Source: Cryobacterium sp. SO1 (GTDB lineage: Bacteria > Actinomycetota > Actinomycetes > Actinomycetales > Microbacteriaceae). Taken from it: a stretch of DNA of 64,000 bases. This document shows positions 8,292 through 17,616 of the stretch, in pieces. Both the position numbers and the translations under genes were made by a program. The stretch is taken from positions 2,976,001 through 3,040,000 of the forward strand of contig NZ_CP067394.1 of the NCBI RefSeq assembly GCF_004210215.2, read 5' to 3'. Numbering within the stretch: position 1 is the first letter of the stretch; the number at the start of each line of letters is the position of its first letter. A model generated the notes under the pieces. The model saw only the letters and a list, made by a program, of their open reading frames with translations. It was not told the DNA's origin and ran no database searches.

Positions 8292-8969
8292 ATGCGAGTC
8301 CTGCTGGTGGAAGACGAGGTGCGCCTGGCGACCGGGCTCAAGCGCGGCCTCGAAGCCGAGGGCTTCGCGGTCGACATCGCCGGCACCGGTCCGGACGGCC
8401 TCTGGCTGGCCCGCGAGAACGAGTACGCGGTCATCCTGCTCGACATCATGCTGCCCGGACTCAGCGGCTACCGGGTCTGCGAGACCCTGCGCGCCGAGGA
8501 GAACTGGACGCCGATCCTGATGCTCACCGCCAAGGACGGTGATTGGGACCAGATCGAAGCCCTGGACACCGGCGCCGACGACTACCTCACCAAACCGTTC
8601 TCCTCCGCCGTGCTGCTGGCCCGGATGCGCGCCCTCATCCGTCGCGGCACCAGCGCCAGGCCCACCGTGTTGCGGGCCGGCGACCTGCACCTGGACCCGG
8701 CGACCCGCGCGGTGACGCGGGGCGGCGCATCCGTTGACATCACCGCCCGGGAGTTCGCGGTGCTGGAGTACCTGATGCGCAACCGGGGCAGCGTGGTGAG
8801 CAAGCGCGACGTGCTCGACAACGTCTGGGACTTCGACTTCGAGGGCGACCCCAACATTGTGGAGGTGTACGTGGGGCACCTGCGCAACAAAGTGGACCGG
8901 CCGTTCGACCGGAACGCGATCGAGACCCTGCGCGGTGCCGGCTACCGGCTGGCGGCCGACGGTGGCTGA
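8292..8969 (+). CDS. OmpR-family response regulator
   Basis: 225 residues from the ATG at 8292 (MRVLLVEDE is the canonical start). The receiver domain has acidic pocket VEDE, phosphoacceptor Asp51 in LLDIMLPG, Thr79 in LTAKD and Lys101 in LTKPF. The C-terminal winged helix spans about 125-222, ending RGAGYRL. It overlaps the histidine kinase gene by 8 nt, so the two are translationally coupled. Two TTCAG boxes upstream suggest it regulates itself and the secreted protein gene at 10422. Confidence 0.95.
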   Translation: MRVLLVEDEVRLATGLKRGLEAEGFAVDIAGTGPDGLWLARENEYAVILLDIMLPGLSGYRVCETLRAEENWTPILMLTAKDGDWDQIEALDTGADDYLTKPFSSAVLLARMRALIRRGTSARPTVLRAGDLHLDPATRAVTRGGASVDITAREFAVLEYLMRNRGSVVSKRDVLDNVWDFDFEGDPNIVEVYVGHLRNKVDRPFDRNAIETLRGAGYRLAADGG

Positions 8970-10293
8970 GCGGCGCACCCGGTCGCTCCGCGGCCGGATC
9001 ACCCTGGTGTCCACGGCGATCGTGGCCGTCACCCTGGTCGTGGGCGCGCTGGTCTTCGTGCTCGTACTGCGCAGCGTGCTGCTGGATGAGGTGGGCACGG
9101 CCGTCGAACGCGACCTCGAGCAGATCGAGACTGAGCTCGACACCGGCACCGGCGTGGCCGGCCTCGACGCCGACGACGATGACGTGATCTTTCAGATCAC
9201 CGACTCCTCCGGCGCCCTCATCGCCGGCAGCGAGGCCCTCGACGGCCGGCTCCTCACCGTGCGCGACGGCGGTGACACCCAGATCGTGCGGGTGCTTGGC
9301 GAGAACACCGACTATCTCGTCGCGGCCGACGACCAGGACGACACCACCATCCTGGCCGGCCGCGCGGTGGAGAACACCGACGAAGCCGTCGCCACGGTGG
9401 CCGTGCTGCTGGCCGGCGCCGTGCCGCTGCTCACCGGGATCGTCGCCGTGCTCACCTGGATCGTGGTGGGCCGGGCGCTGGCCCCCGTCGAACGGATGCG
9501 CCGCGAGGTCGACACCGTCACCTCCAGCAACCTCGACCGCCGCATTGCCGACCCGGGCCGCAACGACCAGATCGGCCGGTTGGCGCACACCATGAACGGC
9601 ATGCTCGACCGGCTGGACACCTCCCAGCGCGCCCAGCGCCAGTTCGTCTCGGATGCCTCGCACGAGCTGCGCTCCCCGCTCGCGTCGCTCCGCCAGTACG
9701 CCGAGGTGGCCCAGGCGCATCCGGACCGGGTCGACCTCGACGACCTGTCCGAGGCCGTGCTCGACGAAGGGGACCGGCTCGAGCGCCTCGTGGCGGGCAT
9801 GCTCCTGCTGGCGCGGGTGACCGAGAGTTCGATCGATCGCACCGGCACCGCCGTGGACCTGGACGACCTGATGCTCGCCGAGGCCCGCCGGCTGCGCGAC
9901 ACCATGGCGCTCAGCATCGACAGCACCGGGGTGGGCCCGGCCCGGGTGCACGGCGACCAGAACCTGCTCGGCCAGGTGGTGCGCAACCTCGTCGACAACG
10001 CCGCCCAACACGCCTCCGGGCGGGTGAACCTCGCGCTCGGCGTTGTCGACGGGCAGGCGCTGCTGGTCGTGGAGGACGACGGCCACGGGGTGCCGCTCGG
10101 CGAGCGCGACCGGGTGTTCGAACGGTTCGTGCGGCTGGACGAGTCCCGGGCACGGGCATCCGGCGGCACCGGGCTGGGCCTGGCGATCGTGCGGGAGAGC
10201 GTGCAGGCGCACGGCGGCACCGTGAGGGTCGTCGAGAGCAGCCTCGGCGGCGCCAGGTTCGAAGTACGCCTGCCCGCGGTAGATGAGGCCTGA
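8962..10293 (+). CDS. sensor histidine kinase
   Basis: 443 residues from the GTG at 8962, inside the end of the regulator gene. Membrane segments at about 12-37 and 146-170 flank an acidic extracytoplasmic sensor loop of about 105 residues (DADDDDV, ADDQDDT). A HAMP domain follows (171-223), then the H-box with His234 in [12 protein letters not shown]-box [10 protein letters not shown] (341-350), G1 EDDGHG (371-376), F-box FERFVRL and G2 GGTGLGLAI (401-409). The acidic sensor loop would suit a cation or cationic peptide ligand; this is inference. Confidence 0.95.
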   Translation: MAERRTRSLRGRITLVSTAIVAVTLVVGALVFVLVLRSVLLDEVGTAVERDLEQIETELDTGTGVAGLDADDDDVIFQITDSSGALIAGSEALDGRLLTVRDGGDTQIVRVLGENTDYLVAADDQDDTTILAGRAVENTDEAVATVAVLLAGAVPLLTGIVAVLTWIVVGRALAPVERMRREVDTVTSSNLDRRIADPGRNDQIGRLAHTMNGMLDRLDTSQRAQRQFVSDASHELRSPLASLRQYAEVAQAHPDRVDLDDLSEAVLDEGDRLERLVAGMLLLARVTESSIDRTGTAVDLDDLMLAEARRLRDTMALSIDSTGVGPARVHGDQNLLGQVVRNLVDNAAQHASGRVNLALGVVDGQALLVVEDDGHGVPLGERDRVFERFVRLDESRARASGGTGLGLAIVRESVQAHGGTVRVVESSLGGARFEVRLPAVDEA

Positions 10294-10302
10294 CCAGCAT
10301 TT

Positions 10303-10352
10303 CTGAAGGCGCCTTCAGCGGGCTTCAGGATGGCTTCAGCGGCACCTTGACA
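10303..10352 (+). promoter_or_regulatory. TTCAG boxes and -35 element of the secreted-protein gene
   Basis: TTCAG at 10314, 10324 and 10335 (steps of 10 and 11 nt), with an inverted copy CTGAA at 10303, end 7 nt before a TTGACA -35 box (10347-10352). This is the layout expected for activation by an OmpR-type regulator. Immediately downstream, CAGTGGNGTCATCGGCCCC is tandemly duplicated (10353-10371 and 10373-10391), which may have altered the promoter spacing. Confidence 0.6.
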
Positions 10353-10421
10353 CAGTGGGGTCATCGGCCCCGCAGTGGAGTCATCGGCCCCAGTGGCACC
10401 GCTTAGAACAAGGGACATACC

Positions 10422-10970
10422 GTGAAGAAGAAGACCCTCTGGATCACCGGCGCTGCCGTTGCCGCCGTTCTCGTCGTGGGCGGCGCGGGCCTGGCCGTCG
10501 CCGACCCGTCTGGCGGCCCGTTCGACGGCAGCACCCGTGACAAGGCCAGCACCGCCGCACTGGATGCCGTCGGCAGTGGCACCGGCACCGACGCCGGCAG
10601 CGGTGACGACGCGGGCAGCGCCGACTACTCGGGCAGCCCTGACGACTCGGGCAGCACCCACGACTCGGGCAGCTCCGACGACTCCGACAGCGCCAACGAC
10701 TCGGGCAGCTCCGACGACTCCGACAGCGCGGACACCGACGACTCCGGCGACCTCGGCGCGCTCTCCGCCGCCGACCGGGACGCCGCCACCGCCGCCGCGC
10801 TCGCGACCCTGCCCGCGGGCACCGTCGGCACCATCACCGAGGTTGAGCAGAGCGACGACTTCGACTACGCCTACGAGGTCGAGATCACCCTCGACAACGG
10901 TCAGGACGTCGACGTCGAGCTTGACGCGAGCTTCGCCGTGGTTGAGGTCGACGGCGCCCCCACCGCGTAG
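10422..10970 (+). CDS. secreted Ser/Asp-repeat protein with PepSY-like domain
   Basis: 182 residues; GTG start with AGGGA about 7 nt upstream. N-terminal signal peptide KKKTLWITG followed by a hydrophobic stretch ending about residue 27 (VADPSGG). Residues about 52-111 are a simple repeat rich in DDSGS and SGSSDDSDS. The C-terminal part (AADRDAATAAAL to VDVELDASFAVVEV) resembles a PepSY domain. The segment TRDKASTAALDAVGSGT before the repeat resembles the start of that same domain, so the repeat may separate a partial duplicate. Its position behind the two-component system and the TTCAG boxes mark it as the likely target. Probably exported and acidic. Confidence 0.85.
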   Translation: MKKKTLWITGAAVAAVLVVGGAGLAVADPSGGPFDGSTRDKASTAALDAVGSGTGTDAGSGDDAGSADYSGSPDDSGSTHDSGSSDDSDSANDSGSSDDSDSADTDDSGDLGALSAADRDAATAAALATLPAGTVGTITEVEQSDDFDYAYEVEITLDNGQDVDVELDASFAVVEVDGAPTA

Positions 10971-10978
10971 GGCGGGTC

Positions 10979-11350
10979 TCAGGCCTTCGGGTCGCGGCGC
11001 CGGCCGGGCGGCGCGGCGATCCACAACCGCAGCAGCAGCCCGGCCACGGCCAACGGCACACACACGAGCAGCAGGCCCCGGCCGAGCGAGGCGGCCCGGT
11101 CCCACTCGGCGGGGGTCGTGTCGACCGCCCGGCCCAGGTACAGCAGCAGCAGCCCGGCCCCGGCGCTCGCCAGGGTCAGTGCGACGACAACGACCAGGGC
11201 CGGCACCCCGGCCCGGCCGCGCCGCACCACCAGCACGATGGTGTCGGCGACGAACGACAACGCGAACGGCAGCACCACGCAGAACAGGATGACGGCGGCG
11301 AGCACGATCATCGGCGCACAGCCGGGATCGGAGCACGTGGCATGGCGCAT
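10979..11350 (-). CDS. small membrane protein, unknown function
   Basis: 123 residues from the first Met; an internal Met 14 (11311) is an equally plausible start since neither has a clear ribosome binding site. Three hydrophobic segments are evident: IVLAAVILFCVVLPFALSF, ALVVVVALTLASAGAGLLLL and GLLLVCVPLAVAGLLLRLW, with a basic tail RRRDPKA. I do not recognise a family. It is convergent with the PepSY-like gene, with only 8 nt between stops. Confidence 0.65.
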   Translation of the reverse strand: MRHATCSDPGCAPMIVLAAVILFCVVLPFALSFVADTIVLVVRRGRAGVPALVVVVALTLASAGAGLLLLYLGRAVDTTPAEWDRAASLGRGLLLVCVPLAVAGLLLRLWIAAPPGRRRDPKA

Positions 11351-11456
11351 CCGTCTCGGTCAGGTGGCGTGGGGGTCAGCGACCCCGACTGACCGTACCA
11401 ACACCCGCCCGGCCGACCAAGCTGGCGGTGCACCCCAGTTCGGGGTCAGTGCCTCG

Positions 11457-12767
11457 TCAGAGCCAGCTCTGCCGGTGGTCCTCGACGAACTGGCGCAGCG
11501 TGGTCGCGCCCTCGCCGGTGAGCCGGCGGATGCTGCGATTCGGCAGCGCGGTCAGGCGGAGGCGCGCCACCCTGTACCAGCTGGCCTGCGCGGCGATGTC
11601 CGGCGCCGTGGCCCCCTGCTTCGCGGCCGACTCGGCGAACTCGGCCTCGGTCGTGGCGGTGTAACGCACGGGCCGGTTCAGCACGTCGGTGAGGATCTCG
11701 GCCACCTGCGCATAGCTCAGCGCCTGCTCCCCGGCGAGGGAATACGACTTGCCCAGGTGACCGGGTTCGGTGAGCACCCGGGCGGCCACCCGGCCCACGT
11801 CGTCGGCGTCGACGAACGCCACCGGGGCACGGCCGGCCGGCAGCACGATCTCGCCGCGCAGGCGGATGTCGTCGCGGTACAGAGTCGACAGAGTCTGCAT
11901 GAGCACGTTGGGCCGCAGTATCGTGTGCGGCGTGCGGGTGCGCTTGAGGTACTGCTCCACCAGGTGATGCGGTGAGCGGGGGGTGGACCGCACGCCCGGG
12001 GCCGAGAGGAACACGATCTGCTGCACGCCGCTCTCCTCCATCGCCTGGTCGATGAACGGAATCAGGGTGCGACCCACCTCAGCGATCGTCGGCGGAACGA
12101 GCAGGAACACCCGGTCCACACCGGCGAGGGCGCGGGCCCAGGTGCTGCGGTCGCCGAAGTCGAAGGCGCGCACACTGGCGCCGCTGCCGTCGACGGCGTG
12201 ACCGATGGGGTGAGCGGCGGTCTGAGCGGATGCCTTCCCGCCCCGGCCCGCGCCGGTCGCGGCTCCCGCGCCGGGCCGGCCGACCGTGCGCTGGGGGGCC
12301 GCCGTGGCGGGCAGGCTGCTCGGCTCGGGCTTGTGCGCCGGGTTGAGCTCCGGCTTCTGGTTGGGCGCCCGCAGCGGCTTGCCGAGGGGCGCTGCTGCGC
12401 CGTGGCCCGTCCCACCGGCGCCGGGTCGGCCGGTGCCGGGCCCACCGGTGCCGGATCGGCCGGTCCCGGGCACACCAACGCCCCGTCCGCCGGTCCCGGG
12501 CACACCAGCGCCCCGTCCACTGCCGTTGGATCCCCCGCCGGGTCGGCCCGTCCCGTACCCGCCGGGCTGCTGCCCGCCCGCGGTGCCGCTGGCGCGCCGG
12601 GCGCCCTCGGCGATCCAGGCGCGCGGGTCTCGCATCCCGGCGATCACGGTCTCACCGGCTGCGGCCAGAGCATCCACCACGGCCTGTCCCACGGTGCCGG
12701 ATGCCCCGGTGACCAGGATCTTGCCCGTCAGCGCTGTGCGCCGGGGTGACGAAGTCTGGTCGTTCAT
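11457..12767 (-). CDS. NmrA/NAD(P)-binding Rossmann protein with large low-complexity insertion
   Basis: 436 residues from the Met of MNDQTSSPRR; family members usually have about 280-300. Seen: dinucleotide-binding VTGASGTVG (19-27), GMRDPRAW (44-51), RAFDFGDRSTWA, VFLLVPP, and the C-terminal half with YSLAGEQALSYAQVA. Between strand 2 and the expected strand 3, residues about 60-185 are a Gly/Pro/Arg-rich insertion with repeated PGTG(R/G) units. The flanking halves align with an ordinary NmrA-like azoreductase/nucleoside-diphosphate-sugar epimerase protein, so the insertion is extra. Likely a redox-sensing or NAD(P)-dependent protein. Confidence 0.82.
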   Translation of the reverse strand: MNDQTSSPRRTALTGKILVTGASGTVGQAVVDALAAAGETVIAGMRDPRAWIAEGARRASGTAGGQQPGGYGTGRPGGGSNGSGRGAGVPGTGGRGVGVPGTGRSGTGGPGTGRPGAGGTGHGAAAPLGKPLRAPNQKPELNPAHKPEPSSLPATAAPQRTVGRPGAGAATGAGRGGKASAQTAAHPIGHAVDGSGASVRAFDFGDRSTWARALAGVDRVFLLVPPTIAEVGRTLIPFIDQAMEESGVQQIVFLSAPGVRSTPRSPHHLVEQYLKRTRTPHTILRPNVLMQTLSTLYRDDIRLRGEIVLPAGRAPVAFVDADDVGRVAARVLTEPGHLGKSYSLAGEQALSYAQVAEILTDVLNRPVRYTATTEAEFAESAAKQGATAPDIAAQASWYRVARLRLTALPNRSIRRLTGEGATTLRQFVEDHRQSWL

Positions 12768-12876
12768 GCCCTTTACGTTAGTGCCGCCCGGCCCGCCCGG
12801 CTTTCGCGAAAGCGGCCGTGTGGCTGCCTCATGCACCTGAGGCAGCCCCAACACCGCTCTCGCGAGTTCTCCCCAG

Positions 12877-12933
12877 CGAAGGTCCGTCCCCGCGAAAGGA
12901 CAGTCCCCACGAAAGGACAGTCCCCACGAGAGG
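12877..12933. repeat. 17-nt tandem repeat between NmrA-type and alpha-galactosidase genes
   Basis: CGAAGGTCCGTCCCCG is followed by two copies of CGAAAGGACAGTCCCCA and a partial CGAGAGG. A perfect 14-nt palindrome (GCTTTCGCGAAAGC, 12800-12813) lies in the same 189-nt gap and may be part of the NmrA-type gene's upstream control region. Confidence 0.6.
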
Positions 12934-12956
12934 TTCGGGGCTCAGAGTCGGTGGGC

Positions 12957-15104
12957 TCAGACCGCGTCGAGGCTGAACAGGGCGGCCTGCTCCGGGGTGA
13001 GCAGCGGGGCGGGCAGGCCCACTCGGGCGAGCACGGCGCCGCTGAGCACCAACTCCGGCGCATCGGCGGCCAGCCAGGCCGGCGGCAGGGTTTGCACGGC
13101 GAGCGGCGCCGGACCCGCGAGCAGCGGCCGCACCCGGTAGCGCCGCTCGGGGTCGAGGCCGGGAAAGCGGATCGGGGCGGGCAACGCGGTGCGCGGCGCA
13201 GCCAGGGCGACCTGGGCGAAGACGGCGGAGGCGCCATCCGCTGCCACCACACCGTGCAGCTCGATCGCCGGGTCGGACGCGTCGGCGTGCACGACGGTGC
13301 CGCCGTGCAGCAGCGCCCGACGCTCCTTATAGATGGCGATCCAGGCCGCGATCTGGTCCAGGTCGACCGCCGTCGCCCGGGTGAGGTCCCACTCGATGCC
13401 GGCGCTGCCGAACAGCGCGGTGGCCAGGCGGAAGCCCAGCGCCGAGGTGCGCCCGGTGGTGTGCGCGGTGGCGGCGCCGAGGTGGCCGCCGAGGTATTCC
13501 GGCGGCACGAGCACGCTCGTGTAGCGCTGGATCTGTTGGCGCTCCAGCGGGTCGTTGGTGTCGCTGGTCCAGACCCGGTCCACCCGCTCGAGGATCCCCA
13601 GGTCGATCCGGGCGCCGCCGGAGGCGCAGGACTCGATCTCCAGGCCGGGCTGCGCGGCGCGCACGGCGTCGATCAACCTGTACAGCGCCGCGGTCTGCCG
13701 GTGCACCGACCCGCCGAGCAGGTCGCGGTTGTGGTCCCACTTGAGGTACGCGATCGGGTACTCGGCCAGCAGCGCGGTGAGCCGTCCGAGCAGCCAGGCG
13801 AAGGCATCCGGGTTGGCCAGGTCGAGCACTCGCTGCCCCCGCCAGGTGGGGGCGGATGCCGACCCGAGCAGCCAGTCCGGGTGCGCCCGGGCCAGGTCGG
13901 AGTCGGGGTTGACCATCTCGGGTTCCACCCAGAGGCCGAAGTCGAGGCCCGCCGTGTGCACCCGGTCGATGAGTGGGTGCAGGCCTTCCGGCCATTTGGC
14001 GGCGTCGACGAACCAGTCGCCGAGCGCCCGCTGGTCGTCGGTGCGGCCGGAGAACCAGCCGTCGTCGAGCACGAACCGTTCTACGCCCACTCGCGCGGCG
14101 GCGTCGACGAGGCGGCCGAGGGTGGGCAGGTCGTGGTCGAAGTACACCGCCTCCCAGGTGTTCAGCAGCACCTTGCGCGGGCCGGTGATGGTCGACCAGG
14201 ACCGGATCCACGGGTGCAGCCGGGCGCTGAGCCCGTCCAGGCCCGCGTCGGAGTACACCGCCACGGTCCACGGGCTGGTGTAGCTCTCCCCCGCGGCCAG
14301 GCTCAGTTCGCCGGGGGCGAGCAGCTCGCCCGCGCCGAGGGTGGCGAAGCCGAGGGCGCTCCGCTCAGCCCACACCCGCTTGTCGCCGCTGAACGCGAGG
14401 TGCACCGCCCACACCTCGCCGACGCGGAAGCCGAAGCCGGGGGTGCCGGCCACGGTGAGGTAGGAGTCGTCGTGGCCGGGCCGGCCGTGCCGGGATTCCC
14501 GGCTCCAGACGCCCTGCCGCAGCGTGCTGCGCTGCGGGCGGCGTTCGTGGCTCCACAGTCCGGTGAAGTCGAGCAGCTCGGCCGCCCGGTCGGGCACGGG
14601 CAGTGTCACGTCGAGACCGGCGAGTTCGAGGCTGCTGGCGCCGGTGTTGGTCACGGTGTGCCGCATCCGCAGCACGCCCTGCACGGTGAGTTCGAGGTCG
14701 GTCGTCACGGTGACGGATGCGTCAGCATCCGCCAGCTCGACGGCCAGCGTGTTCGCACCGCGCTCGCGCACCGCCACCAGGGTCAGCGCCGGGTCGAGGG
14801 TGCCGCTGCCCGTGCCGCTGCCGGTGCCGCCGCCCGTGCCGCCGCCGGTGCCGCTGCCGGCGCGAAACCCGCTCAGGGCCGGCCGGCCGCTCCAGCCCTC
14901 GGCGAGGGCGGGCAGCAGGCTGAGCCGGAGCGGCGCGTCGATCGAGCTGGGGCCGACCGGCGGCACGCTCGCCGCGGCCAGCGCGGCCAGGTCGGTCGGG
15001 GCCAGCTCGCCGAGGTCGGCGCCCCAGTGCACGATCACCGGCGCTCCGCTGCCCGAGGCGTCGAGAACAAGGCTGGTGCCGGCGGCACGGAGGTGGTGAA
15101 TCAT
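12957..15104 (-). CDS. alpha-galactosidase, glycoside hydrolase family 36
   Basis: 715 residues from the ATG at 15102-15104 (GAAGAGAG lies 8 nt upstream). GH36 enzymes release terminal alpha-galactose from raffinose-type sugars or melibiose. Seen: DDGWF, WVEPEMVN, nucleophile Asp (about 454) in YLKWDHNRDLL, and acid/base Asp (about 515) in RVWTSDTNDPLERQ, with the substrate motif SCASGGARID between them. No signal peptide, so intracellular. A Gly/Thr repeat (GTGGGTGGGTGSGTGSGT, about 78-98) interrupts the N-terminal beta domain. Last gene of the galactoside locus, preceded by two hairpins. Confidence 0.93.
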   Translation of the reverse strand: MIHHLRAAGTSLVLDASGSGAPVIVHWGADLGELAPTDLAALAAASVPPVGPSSIDAPLRLSLLPALAEGWSGRPALSGFRAGSGTGGGTGGGTGSGTGSGTLDPALTLVAVRERGANTLAVELADADASVTVTTDLELTVQGVLRMRHTVTNTGASSLELAGLDVTLPVPDRAAELLDFTGLWSHERRPQRSTLRQGVWSRESRHGRPGHDDSYLTVAGTPGFGFRVGEVWAVHLAFSGDKRVWAERSALGFATLGAGELLAPGELSLAAGESYTSPWTVAVYSDAGLDGLSARLHPWIRSWSTITGPRKVLLNTWEAVYFDHDLPTLGRLVDAAARVGVERFVLDDGWFSGRTDDQRALGDWFVDAAKWPEGLHPLIDRVHTAGLDFGLWVEPEMVNPDSDLARAHPDWLLGSASAPTWRGQRVLDLANPDAFAWLLGRLTALLAEYPIAYLKWDHNRDLLGGSVHRQTAALYRLIDAVRAAQPGLEIESCASGGARIDLGILERVDRVWTSDTNDPLERQQIQRYTSVLVPPEYLGGHLGAATAHTTGRTSALGFRLATALFGSAGIEWDLTRATAVDLDQIAAWIAIYKERRALLHGGTVVHADASDPAIELHGVVAADGASAVFAQVALAAPRTALPAPIRFPGLDPERRYRVRPLLAGPAPLAVQTLPPAWLAADAPELVLSGAVLARVGLPAPLLTPEQAALFSLDAV

Positions 15105-15139
15105 GACATTGCTCTCTTCTTTGGCAAACAAAAAGCTGA

Positions 15140-15191
15140 CTCGCCCAAAACTGCTAGTCCGAACGCACACCCACTAGCAAAAGTGGGCGAG
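15140..15191. repeat. inverted repeat upstream of the alpha-galactosidase gene
   Basis: CTCGCCCAAAACTGCTAGT (15140-15158) pairs with ACTAGCAAAAGTGGGCGAG (15173-15191) apart from a four-base middle. It lies 36 nt upstream of the alpha-galactosidase start and could be an operator, an attenuator, or a 3' hairpin of the preceding gene. Confidence 0.55.
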
Positions 15192-15210
15192 CCTTGTCCC
15201 CGACACGAGA

Positions 15211-15243
15211 GTACCGCCCGGCACGAGAGGCGCCGGGCGGTAC
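15211..15243. terminator. hairpin after the sugar-binding protein gene
   Basis: Perfect 12-bp stem GTACCGCCCGGC / GCCGGGCGGTAC with a 9-nt loop, 22 nt beyond the binding protein stop codon. Probably a terminator or a 3'-stabilising hairpin that lets the binding protein and alpha-galactosidase be expressed at different levels. Confidence 0.7.
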
Positions 15244-15265
15244 GGGTATCACGCGAACGGGTCAG

Positions 15266-16600
15266 CTACTCCTTGACGGGAATGGACTGCGCCTGCAGCG
15301 CCTTGATCGTGGCGCTCTGACCGGTGGTCAGTGCCTCGGCCAGGGTGCCGTTACCGCTCACGGCGGCCTTGAAGCCGTCCGAGACATCGTTGTACGTCTG
15401 GGTCATGGTCGGGCCCCAGACGAAGTCAGCCGAGACCTCGCCGGATGCCTTCGCGAAGACGTCGTAGATCGGCTGGTCGCCGTAGAACTCCACGCCTTCC
15501 TTGAGCACGGGGAGGTCCAGGCCGGCCTTGGCGGCCGGGTACAGGTTCGCCGACTCGTTGAGCATGGTGAGCGACTCGCTGGAGCTGTTCAGCCACAGGG
15601 CGAACTGCGCGGCTTCGTACGGGTGCTTGGAACCGGTGAACACTGCGGTGGACGAGCCACCCCAGTTGCCACTGGCCTCATCGCCGGCTTCCCACTGCGG
15701 GGAGGCCGCGACGGCCCACTTGCCCGCGGTGTCGGGCGCGCCGCTGGCGATGGAGTTTGCACCCCAGGCTGCGGAGTTCCAGGTCCATGCGGCGCCGGTG
15801 TTGTAGGCGTTGTCCCACTCGGTGGTCCACGGCGGCTGGGTCGAGACGAGGTCCCGGTCGATCAGGTCCTGCCAGTAGTCGGCGACCTTGATGGACTCGT
15901 CGCCGGTGAGGTCGACGTTCCAGTCGGTGCCGTCGTTGCCGAACCAGGTGCCGCCGGCCTGCCAGACGAGTCCGGCGAACTGGTTGATGTCACTCTGCGA
16001 GAAGTTGGTGATGTACGAACCGGTGGCACGCACCTGCTCGGCCGCCGTGGCGAACTCGGCCCAGGTGGTGGGGATCGCGATGCCGTTGGCCTCGAAGAGG
16101 TCGGCCCGGTAGAACATGGCCATGGGGCCGGAGTCCTGCGGGATGGCGTAGGCGGCGTCGTCCTCGTTGAAGCTGACCTGTCCCCAGGTCCAGTCGACGA
16201 AGTCTGCCTTGGCGTCCAGGACACCGTCGCAGGATGCGAGGTTCATCAGGCCGTCCTGCACCCGGAAGTTGGGCAGGGCGTCGTATTCGATCTGGCCGAG
16301 GTCGGGCGCGTTGCCGGCCTCGAGCTGGTTGAAGAAGTTGGCATAGGTGCCGCCGTTGCCGTTCGGGCCGGTCTGCACAGCCACCTGGATGTCGGGGTTG
16401 GCCTCGTTCCACACGTCGACGACGTCTTCGATGCCGGGGATCCAGGACGTGAAGGTCAGGTCGACCTTGCCCTCGGCGGGCTCGCAGGCGGCAGCGTCGT
16501 CGCCACCGGTGGTGGTGTCGCCGGCAGCGGAGCAGCCGGTCAGGGCCACCGTGGCTGCGGTGAGCAGGGCAACGGTGGCCGCTCTCTTGGTGATTCGCAT
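15266..16600 (-). CDS. sugar ABC transporter substrate-binding lipoprotein (family 1)
   Basis: 444 residues from MRITKRAATV. Signal peptide with lipobox LTGC (Cys about 22), then DLTFTSWIPGIEDVVDVWNE and later QDSGPMAMFYRADLFE, typical of oligosaccharide-binding proteins (SBP family 1, MalE/CUT1 type). It presents the sugar to the two permeases encoded upstream in the same operon. Many Trp/Tyr residues suit carbohydrate stacking. Unusually it follows the permease genes rather than leading them. The cognate ATPase is not in the window, so a shared MsiK-type ATPase is likely. Confidence 0.92.
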   Translation of the reverse strand: MRITKRAATVALLTAATVALTGCSAAGDTTTGGDDAAACEPAEGKVDLTFTSWIPGIEDVVDVWNEANPDIQVAVQTGPNGNGGTYANFFNQLEAGNAPDLGQIEYDALPNFRVQDGLMNLASCDGVLDAKADFVDWTWGQVSFNEDDAAYAIPQDSGPMAMFYRADLFEANGIAIPTTWAEFATAAEQVRATGSYITNFSQSDINQFAGLVWQAGGTWFGNDGTDWNVDLTGDESIKVADYWQDLIDRDLVSTQPPWTTEWDNAYNTGAAWTWNSAAWGANSIASGAPDTAGKWAVAASPQWEAGDEASGNWGGSSTAVFTGSKHPYEAAQFALWLNSSSESLTMLNESANLYPAAKAGLDLPVLKEGVEFYGDQPIYDVFAKASGEVSADFVWGPTMTQTYNDVSDGFKAAVSGNGTLAEALTTGQSATIKALQAQSIPVKE

Positions 16601-16698
16601 TGTTTTCCTTTGTTGGGTTTTCGCTGAAAAGGAGTGGTGCAAGGTGGTGCAGGATGGTGCGGGTAAGGCTGGTCGTGCGGTCAAAAAGTTGAGGGAGA

Positions 16699-17616
16699 CT
16701 ACTTGACGCTGCCGGCGCCGAGGCCGTTGCGCCAGAAGCGCTGCAGCAGCAGGAACAGAATGATCAGCGGGACGATCGACAGCAGCGCGCCGATGAGCAC
16801 GTAGCCGCGCAGTTCGGGGATCTGGTTGACCTGCGAGTTCCAGGCGTAGAGGCCCAGGGTGACGGGGAACAGGGTCTCGTCGCGCAGCATGATCAGCGGC
16901 AGGAAGAAGTTGTTCCAGATGGCCACGAACTGGAAGAGGAACACCGTCACCAGGGCGGGGAACATCAGCTTCACCGAGACGGTGAAGAAGGTGCGCACCT
17001 CGCCGGCGCCGTCGAGACGGGCGGCCTCGATGAGTTCATCCGGCACGCTCGCCGCGGCGAAGATGCGGGTGAGGTACACGCCGAACGGGCTGACCAGGCT
17101 GGGCAGGAACACCGCCCAGAAGGTGTTGGTGAGGCTGACCTGGCTGAAGATCAGGAACAGCGGCAGCGCCAGCGCGGTGGCGGGCACCAGCACCCCGCCG
17201 AGCACGATGTTGAAGAGCAGTTCCCGGCCCGGGAAGCGGTACTTCGCCAAGGCGTAACCGCACATGGCGGCGAACAGGGTGGCCAGCAGGGCGCCGGCGC
17301 CGGCGTAGAGGGCACTGTTGAGCATCCACTTGAGGAAGACGCCGTCACGGTAGGCCACCAGGTTGCCGATGTTGGCGAACAGGTTGAAGTCGGCGAACCA
17401 GAGCGGGTTGGTGTTGGTGAACTGCGTGCTGCTCTTGGTGCCGGCGATGAACAGCCACCAGATCGGGATGAGGAAGTAGAGCGTGAAGACGAGCATCACG
17501 GTCATCGCGCCGATCCGGGAAAGCGGGCTCTCCTTGGCGACCTTCGGAGCCGGGTTGTTGTTCCTGGCACGCTTCGCGGCGCGGGTGGCGGCCGGAGTCT
17601 CGGTGAGGGCGCTCAT
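16699..17616 (-). CDS. sugar ABC transporter permease, MalG/CUT1 type
   Basis: 305 residues; ATG at 17616 overlaps the preceding permease stop in an ATGA junction. Six membrane segments are evident, with the cytoplasmic EAA loop read as ELIEAARLDGAGEVRTFFTV, the coupling site for the ATPase. The long polar N-terminus (about 35 residues, Ala/Arg/Asn-rich) is usual for actinobacterial MalG-type permeases. Pairs with the MalF-type permease encoded just upstream. Confidence 0.93.
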   Translation of the reverse strand: MSALTETPAATRAAKRARNNNPAPKVAKESPLSRIGAMTVMLVFTLYFLIPIWWLFIAGTKSSTQFTNTNPLWFADFNLFANIGNLVAYRDGVFLKWMLNSALYAGAGALLATLFAAMCGYALAKYRFPGRELLFNIVLGGVLVPATALALPLFLIFSQVSLTNTFWAVFLPSLVSPFGVYLTRIFAAASVPDELIEAARLDGAGEVRTFFTVSVKLMFPALVTVFLFQFVAIWNNFFLPLIMLRDETLFPVTLGLYAWNSQVNQIPELRGYVLIGALLSIVPLIILFLLLQRFWRNGLGAGSVK

